A DNA stretch of 64,000 nucleotides from an uncultured Pelagibacteraceae bacterium (GCA_902599665.1 CACKGK010000004.1:45664-109663), one strand, 5' to 3'; positions 43,851-54,077 are shown, counted from the first letter of the stretch. A program made the numbers and translations. Notes: generated from the sequence alone by a model not told the origin.

Positions 43851-45448
43851 TGCCAGACAAAATATACATATTTGATACCACTTTACGTGATGGTGCTCAG
43901 ACACAAGGTGTTGATTTTTCCTTAGATGATAAAGAAAAAATTTCACTAGCATTAGATAATCTAGGAGTTGACTATATCGAAGGTGGTTGGCCTGGAGCAA
44001 ATCCAACAGATACAGAATTTTTTAATAAAAAGCACAGTTTTAAGAATTCCATATTAACAGCATTTGGTATGACTAAAAAGTCTGATCATAGTGCTGAAAA
44101 TGATCCAATGATATCATCACTAATAAATTCTAAGGCAAATTCAATTTGCTTGTTTGGAAAATCTTGGGATTTTCACGTTGACGTTGCTTTAGGTATTTCA
44201 AAAGAGCAAAATTTAAAAAATATAAGTGAAAGCGCAAAACACATTATTAATTCTGGAAAAGAATTTATGTTTGATGCAGAACATTTCTTTGATGGTTATA
44301 AATCAAATAAAGAATATGCTTTAAATTGTATTAAATCTGCATATGACCAAGGAGCAAGATGGATTATTTTATGTGATACCAATGGTGGAACATTACCACA
44401 TGAAATATCTAAAATAGTTACAGATGTTACAAAACATATCCCTGGCAAAAACTTAGGAATTCACGCACACAACGATACAGAAAATGCAGTTGCTAATTCA
44501 TTGGTTGCAATCCAAGCTGGTGTTAGACAAGTGCAGGGAACTATTAATGGTTTAGGAGAAAGATGTGGTAATGCAAATTTAATGTCATTAATTCCATCTT
44601 TATATTTAAAACACGAATTTTCTAATAATTATGAAATAAATATAAATAAAGAGAATATTAAACATATTACACAATGCTCTAGATTATTAGATGAAATTTT
44701 AAATAGAAAACCAAATAAACATTTGCCTTATGTTGGTGCTGCAGCATTTTCGCACAAGGGTGGAATGCATGTTTCAGCAGTACAAAAAGACCCAAAAACC
44801 TACGAGCACATTGATCCCAGAGATGTTGGGAATACAAGGAATATTGTAGTTTCAGATCAAGCGGGACAATCTAATATTTTATCTAGATTAGAAACTATAG
44901 GAATTGATATAAAAAAAAATGATCCAAAAATTAAACAACTCTTAGAAGAAGTTAAAGGAAGAGAATTTATTGGTTATAGTTATGATGGTGCAGATGCTTC
45001 TTTTGAATTATTGGCTAGAAGAATAGTAGGTGAAATTCCAAGATATTTAATAATTAAAGCTTACGATGTTTCTGTTAAGAAAAACTCATCTGGAGAAATT
45101 GTTTCGTCAGCAAAAGCAGAGTTAGAAGTTGATGGTGAAACAATTATTTGTGAAGGTGAAGGTAATGGCCCAGTTAATGCACTAGATAACGCTATCAGAA
45201 ATAACATAAACAAAATTTCTAAATATTCTGATTATCTTAAAGATTTAAGATTAGTTGATTATAAAGTAAGAATATTAAATACTGGAACAGAAGCTGTAAC
45301 TAGAGTTTCAATTGAAAGTACAGACTCCCAAGGGAAGAATTGGTTTACAATAGGTGTATCACCAAATATTATTGATGCTTCATTTAAAGCATTAATAGAT
45401 AGTCTTGATTATAAGTTATTTAAAGATAATGCACCAGCAAGTGCTTAA
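43850..45448 (+). CDS. cimA: Citramalate synthase
   Basis: A 532-residue enzyme of the LeuA/CimA family. It would condense pyruvate and acetyl-CoA to (R)-citramalate, a threonine-independent entry to isoleucine. The start IFDTTLRDGAQTQGVDFSLDDK, with the GGWPGANPTD segment, distinguishes CimA from 2-isopropylmalate synthase, which usually has E-S-G-F-P. GIHAHNDTENAVANS, GTINGLGERCGNANL and the C-terminal regulatory domain are intact. It is tightly joined to cysS upstream and the SPOUT methyltransferase downstream (1-base overlaps). Confidence 0.92.
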   Translation: MPDKIYIFDTTLRDGAQTQGVDFSLDDKEKISLALDNLGVDYIEGGWPGANPTDTEFFNKKHSFKNSILTAFGMTKKSDHSAENDPMISSLINSKANSICLFGKSWDFHVDVALGISKEQNLKNISESAKHIINSGKEFMFDAEHFFDGYKSNKEYALNCIKSAYDQGARWIILCDTNGGTLPHEISKIVTDVTKHIPGKNLGIHAHNDTENAVANSLVAIQAGVRQVQGTINGLGERCGNANLMSLIPSLYLKHEFSNNYEININKENIKHITQCSRLLDEILNRKPNKHLPYVGAAAFSHKGGMHVSAVQKDPKTYEHIDPRDVGNTRNIVVSDQAGQSNILSRLETIGIDIKKNDPKIKQLLEEVKGREFIGYSYDGADASFELLARRIVGEIPRYLIIKAYDVSVKKNSSGEIVSSAKAELEVDGETIICEGEGNGPVNALDNAIRNNINKISKYSDYLKDLRLVDYKVRILNTGTEAVTRVSIESTDSQGKNWFTIGVSPNIIDASFKALIDSLDYKLFKDNAPASA

Positions 45449-46161
45449 TGAGTTTTAATAATATTTCATTTATTCTTCACAAACCTCAGCTATCCGAAAA
45501 TATTGGATTATGCGCAAGAGCTATGAAAAATTTTGGTTTTAAGAATTTATCAGTAATAGATCCAAAGCCAATATTTCCAAATGATAAAATTATAGCAACT
45601 TCTGTTGGTGCTAAAGATATAATAAAACAAACTAAAGTTTTTACAAACTTAGAAAAATCATTAACTAAGACTGATATTTTAATTGCAACCTCAGCAAGGT
45701 TTAGAAATAAAAATGTCAAGCATATTACTTTAGATGAGTTAAAAAAAATAAACTTTACAAAAAAAGTAAGTTTTTTATTTGGTTCAGAGGCTTCTGGACT
45801 AACAAATAATGAAGTCAGTTATTCTGATTATACTTTACAAATTCCAAGTAATAGTAAATTTAGATCATTAAATTTATCACATAGTCTAGTTATTGTAGCC
45901 CAAACAGTTTCATACTTAATCAGAATTAATAAAGTCAATTTTCAAAAGTCAAAAAAAATACAAACTGCCACCAAGAAGGAAATATCAAGCATGATGAACT
46001 TCTGTCTATCTACGTTAGAAAACCAAAATTTTTTTAAACAAAAGGCCAAAAAACCTATTATGGTTGAAAATTTAAGAAGCATTTTTTATAAAATGGAACT
46101 TTCAAAAAAAGAAATACGCATTTTATCAAGCGTATTTGCTGGTCTAAGTAAAAAACCTTGA
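45448..46161 (+). CDS. SPOUT RNA methyltransferase (TrmJ/LasT-like)
   Basis: A 237-residue TrmH/SpoU-superfamily methyltransferase. The N-terminal FILHKPQLSENIGLCARAMKNFGF motif binds RNA; FLFGSEASGLTNNEV and LQIPSNSKFRSLNLSHSL form the knotted AdoMet site. TrmJ methylates the 2'-hydroxyl at position 32 of several tRNAs, and this is the most likely role. It overlaps cimA by one base. The rpsD promoter starts right at its stop codon. Confidence 0.88.
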   Translation: MSFNNISFILHKPQLSENIGLCARAMKNFGFKNLSVIDPKPIFPNDKIIATSVGAKDIIKQTKVFTNLEKSLTKTDILIATSARFRNKNVKHITLDELKKINFTKKVSFLFGSEASGLTNNEVSYSDYTLQIPSNSKFRSLNLSHSLVIVAQTVSYLIRINKVNFQKSKKIQTATKKEISSMMNFCLSTLENQNFFKQKAKKPIMVENLRSIFYKMELSKKEIRILSSVFAGLSKKP

Positions 46162-46189
46162 TTGACAAATATAATTTGATGTCTATAAA
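46162..46189 (+). promoter_or_regulatory. Promoter for rpsD
   Basis: TTGACA (46162-46167) and TATAAA (46184-46189), 16 bases apart, directly follow the methyltransferase stop. The -10 ends 15 bases before the rpsD ATG at 46205, so the leader would be under about 10 bases. No Shine-Dalgarno is evident. It predicts a separate, possibly leaderless, rpsD transcript. Confidence 0.6.
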
Positions 46190-46204
46190 GCCCCTAACCA
46201 CAAT

Positions 46205-46822
46205 ATGACAAAACGTTTAAACTCAAAACATAAAGTAGATAGAAGACTTAAAGTGAATTTATGGGGTAGACCCAAAAGTCCTTTTAATACGAGGGCATAT
46301 CCCCCAGGACAACATGGACAAACAAAATCTTCTAAACCATCAGATTACGGTATTCAGCTTCAAGCTAAACAAAAACTTAAATGTTATTATGGCAATATGA
46401 ATGAAAGACAATTTCGAAATATGTATAAGAAGGCCATTATGAAAAAAGGTGATACGGCAGAAAATTTAATTGGTTTGCTTGAGAGAAGGTTAGATGCAGT
46501 AATTTATAGATCAAAATTATCAAATACTATTTTTTCATCTAGACAATTAATTAACCATGGACACGTTAGAGTTAATGGAAAAAAAGTTAATATTTCTAGC
46601 TATCAAGTAAGAGAAGAAGATACAATTGAAATAAGAGACAAATCAAAACAATTAGCTTTGATAGATATTGCTCTTGCTAACAAAGAAAGAGAAGTTCCTG
46701 AGTATTTACAACTAGATGAAAAAAATAAAAAAGTTAAATTTGTAAGAATTCCGAAATTTGAGGAGGTTCCTTACCCTGTTGTAATGGAACCTAATCTTGT
46801 AATTGAATATTACTCTAGATAA
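46205..46822 (+). CDS. rpsD: 30S ribosomal protein S4
   Basis: A 205-residue S4 that starts assembly of the 30S body by binding 16S rRNA. The sequence DRRLKVNLWGRPKSPFNTRAYPPGQHG and the S4 RNA-binding domain LERRLDAVIYRSKLSNTIFSSRQLINHGHVRVNGKKVN are clear. The zinc-binding cysteines of some S4 proteins are absent, as expected for this class. It stands outside the large ribosomal operons, with its own promoter. It converges with grxD. Confidence 0.97.
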   Translation: MTKRLNSKHKVDRRLKVNLWGRPKSPFNTRAYPPGQHGQTKSSKPSDYGIQLQAKQKLKCYYGNMNERQFRNMYKKAIMKKGDTAENLIGLLERRLDAVIYRSKLSNTIFSSRQLINHGHVRVNGKKVNISSYQVREEDTIEIRDKSKQLALIDIALANKEREVPEYLQLDEKNKKVKFVRIPKFEEVPYPVVMEPNLVIEYYSR

Positions 46823-46840
46823 TTATTTTTAAGCTTATTA

Positions 46841-47185
46841 TTACTCTTGGCTTTTCTTTTTAAATTCTATTCCATTTTCTTCAAGCAGTTTTGTTAACTC
46901 TCCACTTTCGTACATTTCTTTAACTATATCACAACCACCAATGAATTCATTTTTTACATATAGCTGTGGGATTGTAGGCCAGTCACTATAAACTTTAATA
47001 CCTTCTCTAAGACTTTGATCTGCTAAAACATTTACACCCTTAAAATTTACTTCAAGCATTTTTAGAATGTTTGTAACAGCCATAGAAAATCCACACTGAG
47101 GAGCGTCTGGTGTCCCTTTCATGAATAAGCATACTTCGTTACTTTTAATTTCATTATTAATTAGTTCATTAGTTTGATCATCCAT
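46841..47185 (-). CDS. grxD: Monothiol glutaredoxin (Grx4 type)
   Basis: A 114-residue CGFS-type glutaredoxin that carries [2Fe-2S] clusters and works with BolA proteins. The active-site motif APQCGFSMAV has C31; the glutathione-binding WPTIPQLYVKNEFIGGCDIV segment is complete. It is the last gene of the minus-strand run and follows bolA directly. This adjacency supports a BolA-Grx4 complex for cluster delivery or iron sensing. Length is normal. Confidence 0.95.
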   Translation of the reverse strand: MDDQTNELINNEIKSNEVCLFMKGTPDAPQCGFSMAVTNILKMLEVNFKGVNVLADQSLREGIKVYSDWPTIPQLYVKNEFIGGCDIVKEMYESGELTKLLEENGIEFKKKSQE

Positions 47186-47416
47186 CTAGTTCTCCTTAGT
47201 TTTAACTGCTAGAGCATGTAATTCGTTGCCCATTTTTCCTTTAAGTGAATTATATACCATTTTGTGTTGTTGAATTTTACTTTTTCCTGCAAATTGCGAC
47301 GAAATTACTGTGGCAGAGTAATGATTACCATCTCCTGCGAGATCTTGAATTTCTATTTTAGCATCTGGTAATGCTTCTTTTATTAAGCTTTCAATTTCTT
47401 TTAAATCCATTGCCAT
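47186..47416 (-). CDS. bolA: BolA family protein (IbaG/BolA2-like)
   Basis: A 76-residue BolA-fold protein that pairs with the CGFS glutaredoxin to bind a shared [2Fe-2S] cluster. IEIQDLAGDGNHYSATVISSQFAGKSKIQQHKMVY contains the conserved His region. I start it at ATG 47416 ([12 protein letters not shown]), whose A is the last base of the purL TAA stop. The track start at 47443 would overlap purL by 28 bases and adds non-family residues. It is co-transcribed with grxD. Confidence 0.93.
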   Translation of the reverse strand: MAMDLKEIESLIKEALPDAKIEIQDLAGDGNHYSATVISSQFAGKSKIQQHKMVYNSLKGKMGNELHALAVKTKEN

Positions 47417-49611
47417 TAGTTGACCATATATTCCTTTAGCCATTTTTTATAGCCTTCTTTGATTTCGTCAATTGATAATTTTATATCATTTTCTAATGTA
47501 ATTTTATCACCTTCCACTAAACCTAATTTATCGAAATGAATGGAGTCCTTTTTAAGTATATTTTCCACATTTTCTAAATTTTCTGGTTTAATTTCAATTA
47601 TATATCTTCCTTGATCTTCACCAAAAAAATACTCAAATTTATTTACCAAGCCCTCTAATGGAAATAATTTAACGCCCTTACCACTCTTTATACCCATTTT
47701 AGATATAGCTGTTAAAATTCCTCCTAAAGATACGTCATGACAGGTTTCTATTAAATTTTTATTTTTCAAATTCAAAATACTATTTCCATTTTGTTTTTCG
47801 TTAAACAAGTTAACTTCTGGTGGAGGACCATTAAATTCAGATAATATATTTCTTGCAAATATTGATTGATCTAAATGTCCTTCAGTTTTTCCAATCACTA
47901 AAAGATAATTGCCGTCATTCTTTAATTCCATTGTCATCATTTTTTTATAATCAGATAATAGTCCTATGCCTCCAATTGAAGGTGTGGGTTTAATTCCTTT
48001 ATCTTTTGTTTCATTATAAAAAGAGACGTTTCCTGAAACTACTGGGTAATTTAAATATTTAGAAGCTTCTGTAATCCCCTGAACACACTCAACAAATTCA
48101 CCCATATTTTTCTCTTTTTCTGGATTGCCAAAATTAAGGCAGTTTGTAATTGCTATTGGTTTTGCACCTACAGAAATCATATTTCTCCAGCTTTCACAAA
48201 CCACTTGTTTACCACCTGTTAGTGGATGTGCATGACAATAATTAGCAGAAGAGTCTACAGATGCTGCAATAGCTTTATTTGTGCCATGAACTCTTACAAC
48301 ACCAGCATTCCCTCCGGGTTTTTGTATGGTATCAGCCATAACTGTATGATCATATTGATCCCAGATCCATTCTTTATCTGCAATATTTGGATCAATTAAA
48401 ATTTTTTTTAAACAATCACCAAGTTTTAAAGGTTTAAATTGATCCTTTGAAAAATTATTTTTTTTTGGAAGTTTTGCTTTTACCCATTTTCGATCATAAA
48501 TAGGTGCATTGTCTGCTAAAAAATCAATTGGAATTTCAGCAACTTTTTCATTGTTGAAAAATAACTCTATATTTTTACTGTTTGTTGTCTTTCCAATAAT
48601 TGCAAAGTCTAAATTCCATTTATCAAATATTTTTTTTGCCTCATTTTCTTTTCCTTCCTCTAAAACAATTAGCATTCTCTCTTGGCTTTCTGAAAGCATT
48701 ATCTCATAAGGTGACATATTTTCTTCTCTACAAGGAACTTTTGTTAAATCTATTTCAATACCTAAATCACCTTTAGATGCCATCTCAATACTAGAAGATG
48801 TTAAACCAGCAGCACCCATGTCTTGAATTGATATTATTGATTTACCAGCCATAAGTTCAAGGCAGGCTTCTAAAAGAAGCTTTTCTGTAAATGGATCACC
48901 AACTTGAACGGTAGGTTTTTTTTCTTCTATTTTGTCATCAAAAATAGCTGACGCCATACTTGCACCATGTATCCCATCTCTTCCTGTCTTTGAGCCAACA
49001 TAAATTACTGGTTTGTTAATTCCTGCAGCTTTTGAATAAAAAATTTTATTTTTATTTACCAAACCTAATGTCATTGCATTTACTAAAATATTTCCATTAT
49101 AAGATTCATCAAAACAAGTTTGACCAGCAATTGTTGGAACCCCAATACAGTTACCATACCCACCAATGCCTTTAACGACTCCTCTTAATAGATTTCTTGT
49201 TTTTTCATGGTCTGGAGAGCCAAAATGAATAGAATTTAGATTAGCAATAGGTCTGGCGCCCATAGTGAATACATCTCTCATTATTCCACCAACACCTGTT
49301 GCTGCTCCTTGATAGGGCTCAATAAATGAAGGATGGTTATGACTTTCTATTTTAAATACAATTGCATCATCATCTTCAATATCAACAACTCCAGCATTTT
49401 CACCAGGACCTTGAATAACTTGATCACCTCTGGTATGTAATTTTTTTAAATGTTTTCTGGATGATTTATAAGAACAATGTTCATTCCACATTGCTGAAAA
49501 AACACCTAATTCAGTAATATTTGGCGTTCTCTTTAAAAGTTCACAAATTTTCTTATATTCATCACTTTTTAATCCGTGTTCAACTGCTATTTTCTCATTA
49601 ACTTCACTCAT
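47416..49611 (-). CDS. purL: Phosphoribosylformylglycinamidine synthase, large subunit
   Basis: A 731-residue small-type PurL that needs PurQ and PurS, both encoded just upstream. It converts FGAR to FGAM with ATP and ammonia. [15 protein letters not shown] near the start contains the catalytic His; [25 protein letters not shown], then [11 protein letters not shown] and the second ATP-grasp-like half are intact. The start overlaps the purQ stop by one base and the stop overlaps bolA, in a fully coupled operon. Confidence 0.96.
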   Translation of the reverse strand: MSEVNEKIAVEHGLKSDEYKKICELLKRTPNITELGVFSAMWNEHCSYKSSRKHLKKLHTRGDQVIQGPGENAGVVDIEDDDAIVFKIESHNHPSFIEPYQGAATGVGGIMRDVFTMGARPIANLNSIHFGSPDHEKTRNLLRGVVKGIGGYGNCIGVPTIAGQTCFDESYNGNILVNAMTLGLVNKNKIFYSKAAGINKPVIYVGSKTGRDGIHGASMASAIFDDKIEEKKPTVQVGDPFTEKLLLEACLELMAGKSIISIQDMGAAGLTSSSIEMASKGDLGIEIDLTKVPCREENMSPYEIMLSESQERMLIVLEEGKENEAKKIFDKWNLDFAIIGKTTNSKNIELFFNNEKVAEIPIDFLADNAPIYDRKWVKAKLPKKNNFSKDQFKPLKLGDCLKKILIDPNIADKEWIWDQYDHTVMADTIQKPGGNAGVVRVHGTNKAIAASVDSSANYCHAHPLTGGKQVVCESWRNMISVGAKPIAITNCLNFGNPEKEKNMGEFVECVQGITEASKYLNYPVVSGNVSFYNETKDKGIKPTPSIGGIGLLSDYKKMMTMELKNDGNYLLVIGKTEGHLDQSIFARNILSEFNGPPPEVNLFNEKQNGNSILNLKNKNLIETCHDVSLGGILTAISKMGIKSGKGVKLFPLEGLVNKFEYFFGEDQGRYIIEIKPENLENVENILKKDSIHFDKLGLVEGDKITLENDIKLSIDEIKEGYKKWLKEYMVN

Positions 49612-50291
49612 TATAAACTTTCAATTAAAGTTTTAAAAAATATTGATCCATCCTCACCAGATAGAAATGGATCTATCATTCTTTCTGGATGAGGCATCAT
49701 ACCTAAAATATTTTTGTCTTTATTAAATATACCAGCTATATTCTTTAAAGCTCCGTTTGGATTATTTTTTTCATCTTCAATTCCTTTGTGATCACAATAG
49801 GTAACAGCAATTTGACCATTATCTTCGATGGATTTTAACTCATTGCTTGAACAAAAATAATTTCCTTCATTATGTGCAATATGAAGCTCTAAAACTTCTT
49901 TTTTAATTTTTTTAAAATATTTATTTTCTTTATTTTTAATTTTAACAAAAACATTTTTACAGATAAAATTTAAATATTTATTTTGCTGAAGTATACCTGG
50001 TAATAAACCTGTTTCAGTTAATATTTGAAATCCATTACAAATTCCAAGAACTAGTCCACCTGAGTTTGCAAAATCAATTACAGATTTGATTATTTTTGAT
50101 TTTCCAGCAATGCTTCCACATCTAAGGTAATCGCCATAAGAAAAACCACCTGGCAAAACAATAAGATCACTTTTAGGTATTTCAGCATCATTGTGCCAAA
50201 CCATTTGATTTTTAAAACCAAATTTTCTTAGAGCCACATCCATATCTCTATCACAATTTGAACCAGGAAATATAATTACAGATGATTTCAT
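49611..50291 (-). CDS. purQ: Phosphoribosylformylglycinamidine synthase, glutaminase subunit
   Basis: A 226-residue class I glutamine amidotransferase that supplies ammonia to PurL. The nucleophile is C85 in [10 protein letters not shown], and the His-Glu pair lies in MMPHPERM. I start it at ATG 50291 ([16 protein letters not shown]), since the extra ten residues of the track start overlap purS and are not family-like. It lies 7 bases after the purS stop. Confidence 0.95.
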   Translation of the reverse strand: MKSSVIIFPGSNCDRDMDVALRKFGFKNQMVWHNDAEIPKSDLIVLPGGFSYGDYLRCGSIAGKSKIIKSVIDFANSGGLVLGICNGFQILTETGLLPGILQQNKYLNFICKNVFVKIKNKENKYFKKIKKEVLELHIAHNEGNYFCSSNELKSIEDNGQIAVTYCDHKGIEDEKNNPNGALKNIAGIFNKDKNILGMMPHPERMIDPFLSGEDGSIFFKTLIESL

Positions 50292-50298
50292 TAAGTAG

Positions 50299-50532
50299 TT
50301 ACAAGATTTTAAAATCCTCAATAACTAGATTTGCTAAAAGTTTTTTACACATTTCTTCTACTTGAGATTTTGCTTTACTCTCATTATTTTCGTTTACCTC
50401 AATTTCAAAATACTTTCCTTGTCTAACTTCCGAAACATTATCAAAAGTCATCCCATTTAATGTTTGCTGTATAGCTTTACCTTGTGGATCAAGTACACCG
50501 TTTTTTAAAGTGACTATTACTTTTACTTTCAT
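50299..50532 (-). CDS. purS: Phosphoribosylformylglycinamidine synthase, PurS subunit
   Basis: A 77-residue PurS that holds PurL and PurQ together and helps channel ammonia. KVIVTLKNGVLDPQGKAIQQTL and VSEVRQGKYFEIEV are standard. It overlaps the purC end by 4 bases. Its presence confirms the three-part FGAM synthase, as expected with a short PurL. Confidence 0.95.
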   Translation of the reverse strand: MKVKVIVTLKNGVLDPQGKAIQQTLNGMTFDNVSEVRQGKYFEIEVNENNESKAKSQVEEMCKKLLANLVIEDFKIL

Positions 50533-51314
50533 TTTTTTTTAATTTTTACAGCTTTTGGTTTAGGATAAGTTAATGGTCTTATGTTTGATTGTTCGTGTAA
50601 TATGTTTAATCTAACAGCTACTTCTTGATAAGCTTCTACTAAGTTGCCTAAGTTATTTCTAAATCTGTCTTTATCTAGTTTTTTATCCGTACGTATGTCC
50701 CAAAGTCGGCAAGTGTCGGGGCTAATTTCGTCAGCAAGCAAGATTTCTCTTTTGTTATCACTTTCACTTCTTCCAAATTCAACTTTAAAATCTACTAACT
50801 TAATTCCAACGCCTCTAAACATGCCTTGAAGAAAATCATTTATTCTTCTTACTTCTTCATAAATAAAATCTAATTCGAAAACATCCATCCATTTAAATGC
50901 TAAAATATGTTCTCTGCTTACTAATGGATCTCCTAAATCATCATTCTTTAAGCAATATTCAACTAATGGATAATCCAATACCGTTCCATCTTCTATTCCC
51001 AATCTTTTCGTTAAAGAACCTGTAGCAACATTTCTTACAATAAATTCAATTGGAATTACTTCTACCAACTTTACAAGCTGTTCTCTCATATTAAGTCTTT
51101 TTACTAAGTGATTTTTTATTCCAACATTACTTAATTGAGTAAGAATATGTTCTGAAATTCTATTGTTTAAAATTCCTTTCCCTTCAATTATATCTTTTTT
51201 TTGATTGTTGAAAGCTGTTGCATCATCTTTAAAGTGTTGTATTACTAAATTCTTGTCATTAGTTGCATAAATTATTTTTGCTTTACCTTCATATAATTTT
51301 TTACCTTTTTTCAT
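50529..51314 (-). CDS. purC: SAICAR synthase
   Basis: A 261-residue phosphoribosylaminoimidazole-succinocarboxamide synthase, which adds aspartate to CAIR with ATP. KLYEGKAKIIYAT, EFIVRNVATGSLTKRLGIEDG, DFKVEFGR and LADEISPDTCRLWD are family motifs. It overlaps purB upstream by one base and purS downstream by 4 bases. The order purB-purC-purS-purQ-purL follows consecutive or near-consecutive steps of purine synthesis. Confidence 0.96.
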   Translation of the reverse strand: MKKGKKLYEGKAKIIYATNDKNLVIQHFKDDATAFNNQKKDIIEGKGILNNRISEHILTQLSNVGIKNHLVKRLNMREQLVKLVEVIPIEFIVRNVATGSLTKRLGIEDGTVLDYPLVEYCLKNDDLGDPLVSREHILAFKWMDVFELDFIYEEVRRINDFLQGMFRGVGIKLVDFKVEFGRSESDNKREILLADEISPDTCRLWDIRTDKKLDKDRFRNNLGNLVEAYQEVAVRLNILHEQSNIRPLTYPKPKAVKIKKK

Positions 51315-52606
51315 TATTTAAATACTCTGTTAAAAATTAAATTAACATTTTTAAAGTGTGAGGAGTAATCAAATATTTTTTTCATTTTTTTACTTGATAC
51401 CCTAGATGTAATGTTTTTATCACTCATCACAACATCAAAAAGGTTAAGATTATCTGCTATGCATTTTTTAGCGTGCGCTTGGACTAATTTGTAGGAATTT
51501 TCTCTAGTTAAACCTGATTTAGTTAATTCAAGCATCAATTCTTGTGAGAAAATAGTACCCTTTGTGATATTAATGTTATTAAGCATTTTCTTTGGATAAA
51601 CTATCATTCTATCTAAAACTTTAGCTAGCCTCACTAAAGCAAAATCTAATGTTATATTTGCATCTGGCCCGATATTTCTTTCTACACTTGAATGAGAGAT
51701 ATCTCTTTCATGCCAAAGTGCAATATTTTCTAAAGCTGGAATAGTATAGCTTCTAACCATTCTAGCTAGTCCAGTTAAGTTTTCACTTAATATTGGATTT
51801 TTTTTATGCGGCATTGCACTTGAACCTTTTTGTTTTTTTGAAAAAAATTCCTGCAATTCATAAACTTCAGTTCTTTGTAGGTGTCTAATTTCAGTTGAAA
51901 CTCTTTCAATGGATCCAGCTATAATACCTAAAACCGAAAAATAATAGGCATGTCTATCTCTTGGAATAACTTGTGTAGATACTGGCTCAACTTTTAATCC
52001 TAATTTTTTAGCAACATGTTTTTCTACATTGGGATTAATATTTGCAAAAGTACCAACAGCACCAGAAATTGCACACGTAGATATTTCATCTATTGCACTA
52101 ATTAATCTTTTTCTATTTCTTTTAAATTCTTCATAATAAGAGGCTAATTTAAGTCCAAATGTAATAGGTTCTGCATGAATACCATGACTTCTGCCCATAC
52201 ATGGGGTAAACTTATATTTTTTGGCTTTTGATTTTAAAACTTTTAATATTTGATCAATATCTTTAACTAATATTTTACCAGACTGGACTAATTGAATATT
52301 AAAACTTGTATCTACTACATCTGATGAGGTCATCCCTTGGTGTAAATATCTTGCTTTAATCCCAACTTTTTCAGTAACTGATGTTAAAAAAGCAATGACA
52401 TCATGTTTAACTTTAGCTTCAATATTGTGGATTCTTTTAACATTGATTTTGGCCTTTTTCTTAACAGCACTTGCAACACCTTTTGGAATAGTTCCTAATT
52501 TTTCCATGCCTTCAGCTGCAGCAATTTCTACATCAAGCCAGATTTGATATTTATTATATTCGGACCAGATATTCGTAAGTTCTTTTCTAGAGTATCGTAT
52601 TATCAT
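51314..52606 (-). CDS. purB: Adenylosuccinate lyase
   Basis: A 430-residue fumarase-superfamily lyase acting twice in purine synthesis, on SAICAR and adenylosuccinate. HDVIAFLTSV, TSSDVVDT, GRSHGIHAEP and the signature GSSAMPHKKNPILSENL are present. The start is shared with the map stop (1-base overlap). The form is the Bacillus/archaeal-like short PurB. Length is normal. Confidence 0.96.
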   Translation of the reverse strand: MIIRYSRKELTNIWSEYNKYQIWLDVEIAAAEGMEKLGTIPKGVASAVKKKAKINVKRIHNIEAKVKHDVIAFLTSVTEKVGIKARYLHQGMTSSDVVDTSFNIQLVQSGKILVKDIDQILKVLKSKAKKYKFTPCMGRSHGIHAEPITFGLKLASYYEEFKRNRKRLISAIDEISTCAISGAVGTFANINPNVEKHVAKKLGLKVEPVSTQVIPRDRHAYYFSVLGIIAGSIERVSTEIRHLQRTEVYELQEFFSKKQKGSSAMPHKKNPILSENLTGLARMVRSYTIPALENIALWHERDISHSSVERNIGPDANITLDFALVRLAKVLDRMIVYPKKMLNNINITKGTIFSQELMLELTKSGLTRENSYKLVQAHAKKCIADNLNLFDVVMSDKNITSRVSSKKMKKIFDYSSHFKNVNLIFNRVFK

Positions 52607-53376
52607 TAATTATATGGAGGCCTCTTATAACCTTTAACAGATTCTGTAAAAATTTCATAAGAGTCTTCCGTAATTCCTATTGTATGCTCAAATTGTGCAG
52701 ATAAAGACTTGTCCTTTGTAACTGCTGTCCACCCATCATTTAGAACCTTTACATCTAATTTTCCAACATTTATCATTGGTTCTATTGTAAATGTCATACC
52801 TGGTTTTAATTCATGACCAGTATTTTTCTTACCATAATGAAGAATATTAGGAGGTTCATGAAAAGTATTACTAATACCATGTCCACAAAAATCCCTTACT
52901 ACTGAAAAACCTCTTTCTTCAACAAAGGATTGAATTTCGTATCCAACATCACCTAGTTTTATTCCTGGTTTTAAAATTTTTATCCCTCTCATCATCGATT
53001 CGTAAGTTGTTTCAATTAAATTTTTTGCTTTAACTGGTATATCTCCAATTGTGAACATTCGACTAGTATCACCATAATATTCATTTACTATTGCAGTTAC
53101 ATCTATGTTAACTGCATCACCATCATTTAATACTCTTTCAGAAGGAATGCCATGACAAACCACATGATTTAAAGATGTACATAAAGATTTTTTAAAACCT
53201 CTGTAGTATAGCGGAGCAGAATGACCACCATTATCTCTAATGAACTCATATCCAAGCTGATCAATTTTATTTGTGGAAACACCTTCCTTAACTTCATTTG
53301 TAAGCATATCTAAAGTTTGAGATGCAAGTTTCCCAGCAATTCTCATTTTCTCAAATTTTTCTGAATAATTACTCAT
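52606..53376 (-). CDS. map: Methionine aminopeptidase, type I
   Basis: A 256-residue metalloenzyme that removes the initiator methionine from new proteins. Metal ligands appear in order: DVTAIVNEYYGDTSRMF (two Asp), CGHGIS (His), EPMINVG (Glu) and SAQFEHTIGI (Glu); NHVVCHGIP carries the substrate-side His. It overlaps sfsA by 8 bases and purB by one, tying a housekeeping gene to the purine operon. Confidence 0.96.
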   Translation of the reverse strand: MSNYSEKFEKMRIAGKLASQTLDMLTNEVKEGVSTNKIDQLGYEFIRDNGGHSAPLYYRGFKKSLCTSLNHVVCHGIPSERVLNDGDAVNIDVTAIVNEYYGDTSRMFTIGDIPVKAKNLIETTYESMMRGIKILKPGIKLGDVGYEIQSFVEERGFSVVRDFCGHGISNTFHEPPNILHYGKKNTGHELKPGMTFTIEPMINVGKLDVKVLNDGWTAVTKDKSLSAQFEHTIGITEDSYEIFTESVKGYKRPPYN

Positions 53377-54055
53377 CTAAAATTTTTATTTTTTTTTCAA
53401 TTTTTATTTCTTTAGAATTTAAACTGCATCTGTAAGCAAGAAAGCTTACACCAGATTTTTTAGCATCTAAATATTCTTTATAATAATTAGAGTCTATATC
53501 TTTTGCTATTCTAAAATTATTTATACCCTGAATTTGAGTTAAAAATAAGACATAAGGTTTGTATCCTTTTTTAATAGATTCCCTTAATTTTCGAAGGTGT
53601 TTTGTGCCCCTAGAGGTAATAGCATCAGGAAATTCAGCTAAATCATCCTCTCTTATAAGTGTTGTATTTTTTACCTCTAATATTTTCTTATCACACAAAA
53701 AATCAAATCTAGTATCATCAGAATACTTAAATTCTGCTCTTATATTTTTAATCGCACTAAATTCTTTTATTAATTTATTCTCTAATGCATGCTCAACAAT
53801 CCTATTGGCTCTATGAGTATTTACTCCAATTATTCTTTTTTTTACTTTTATCAATTCTAGGGTAAATTTTAATTTACGTTTAGGATCATTATGCTCACTA
53901 ATCCAAGCTTCATTTTCCTTATCTAATAAACCCATCATAGAACCAGTATTTGGACAGTGCGCCACAACAATTTTATTATTTACTTCTATATCAGTGAAAA
54001 ATCTCTTATATCTCCGGATAAATTTGCCTTTTAATAAAGTATTGGTAAATTTCAT
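53369..54055 (-). CDS. sfsA: SfsA-like DNA/RNA nuclease family protein
   Basis: A 228-residue SfsA protein. The N-terminal LLKGKFIRRYKRFFTDIEVN is an OB-like domain, followed by AHCPNTGSMMGLL, and the C-terminal nuclease-like core has DFLCDKKILEVKNTTL (PD-ExK arrangement) and FPDAITSRGTKHLREL-like residues. The name comes from sugar fermentation stimulation in E. coli; the biochemical role is unclear. It is the first gene of the minus-strand run to grxD and is divergent from the molybdopterin-binding-domain gene by 22 bases. Confidence 0.9.
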   Translation of the reverse strand: MKFTNTLLKGKFIRRYKRFFTDIEVNNKIVVAHCPNTGSMMGLLDKENEAWISEHNDPKRKLKFTLELIKVKKRIIGVNTHRANRIVEHALENKLIKEFSAIKNIRAEFKYSDDTRFDFLCDKKILEVKNTTLIREDDLAEFPDAITSRGTKHLRKLRESIKKGYKPYVLFLTQIQGINNFRIAKDIDSNYYKEYLDAKKSGVSFLAYRCSLNSKEIKIEKKIKILDE

Positions 54056-54077
54056 ACTATTTTATTTATATTTAGAA

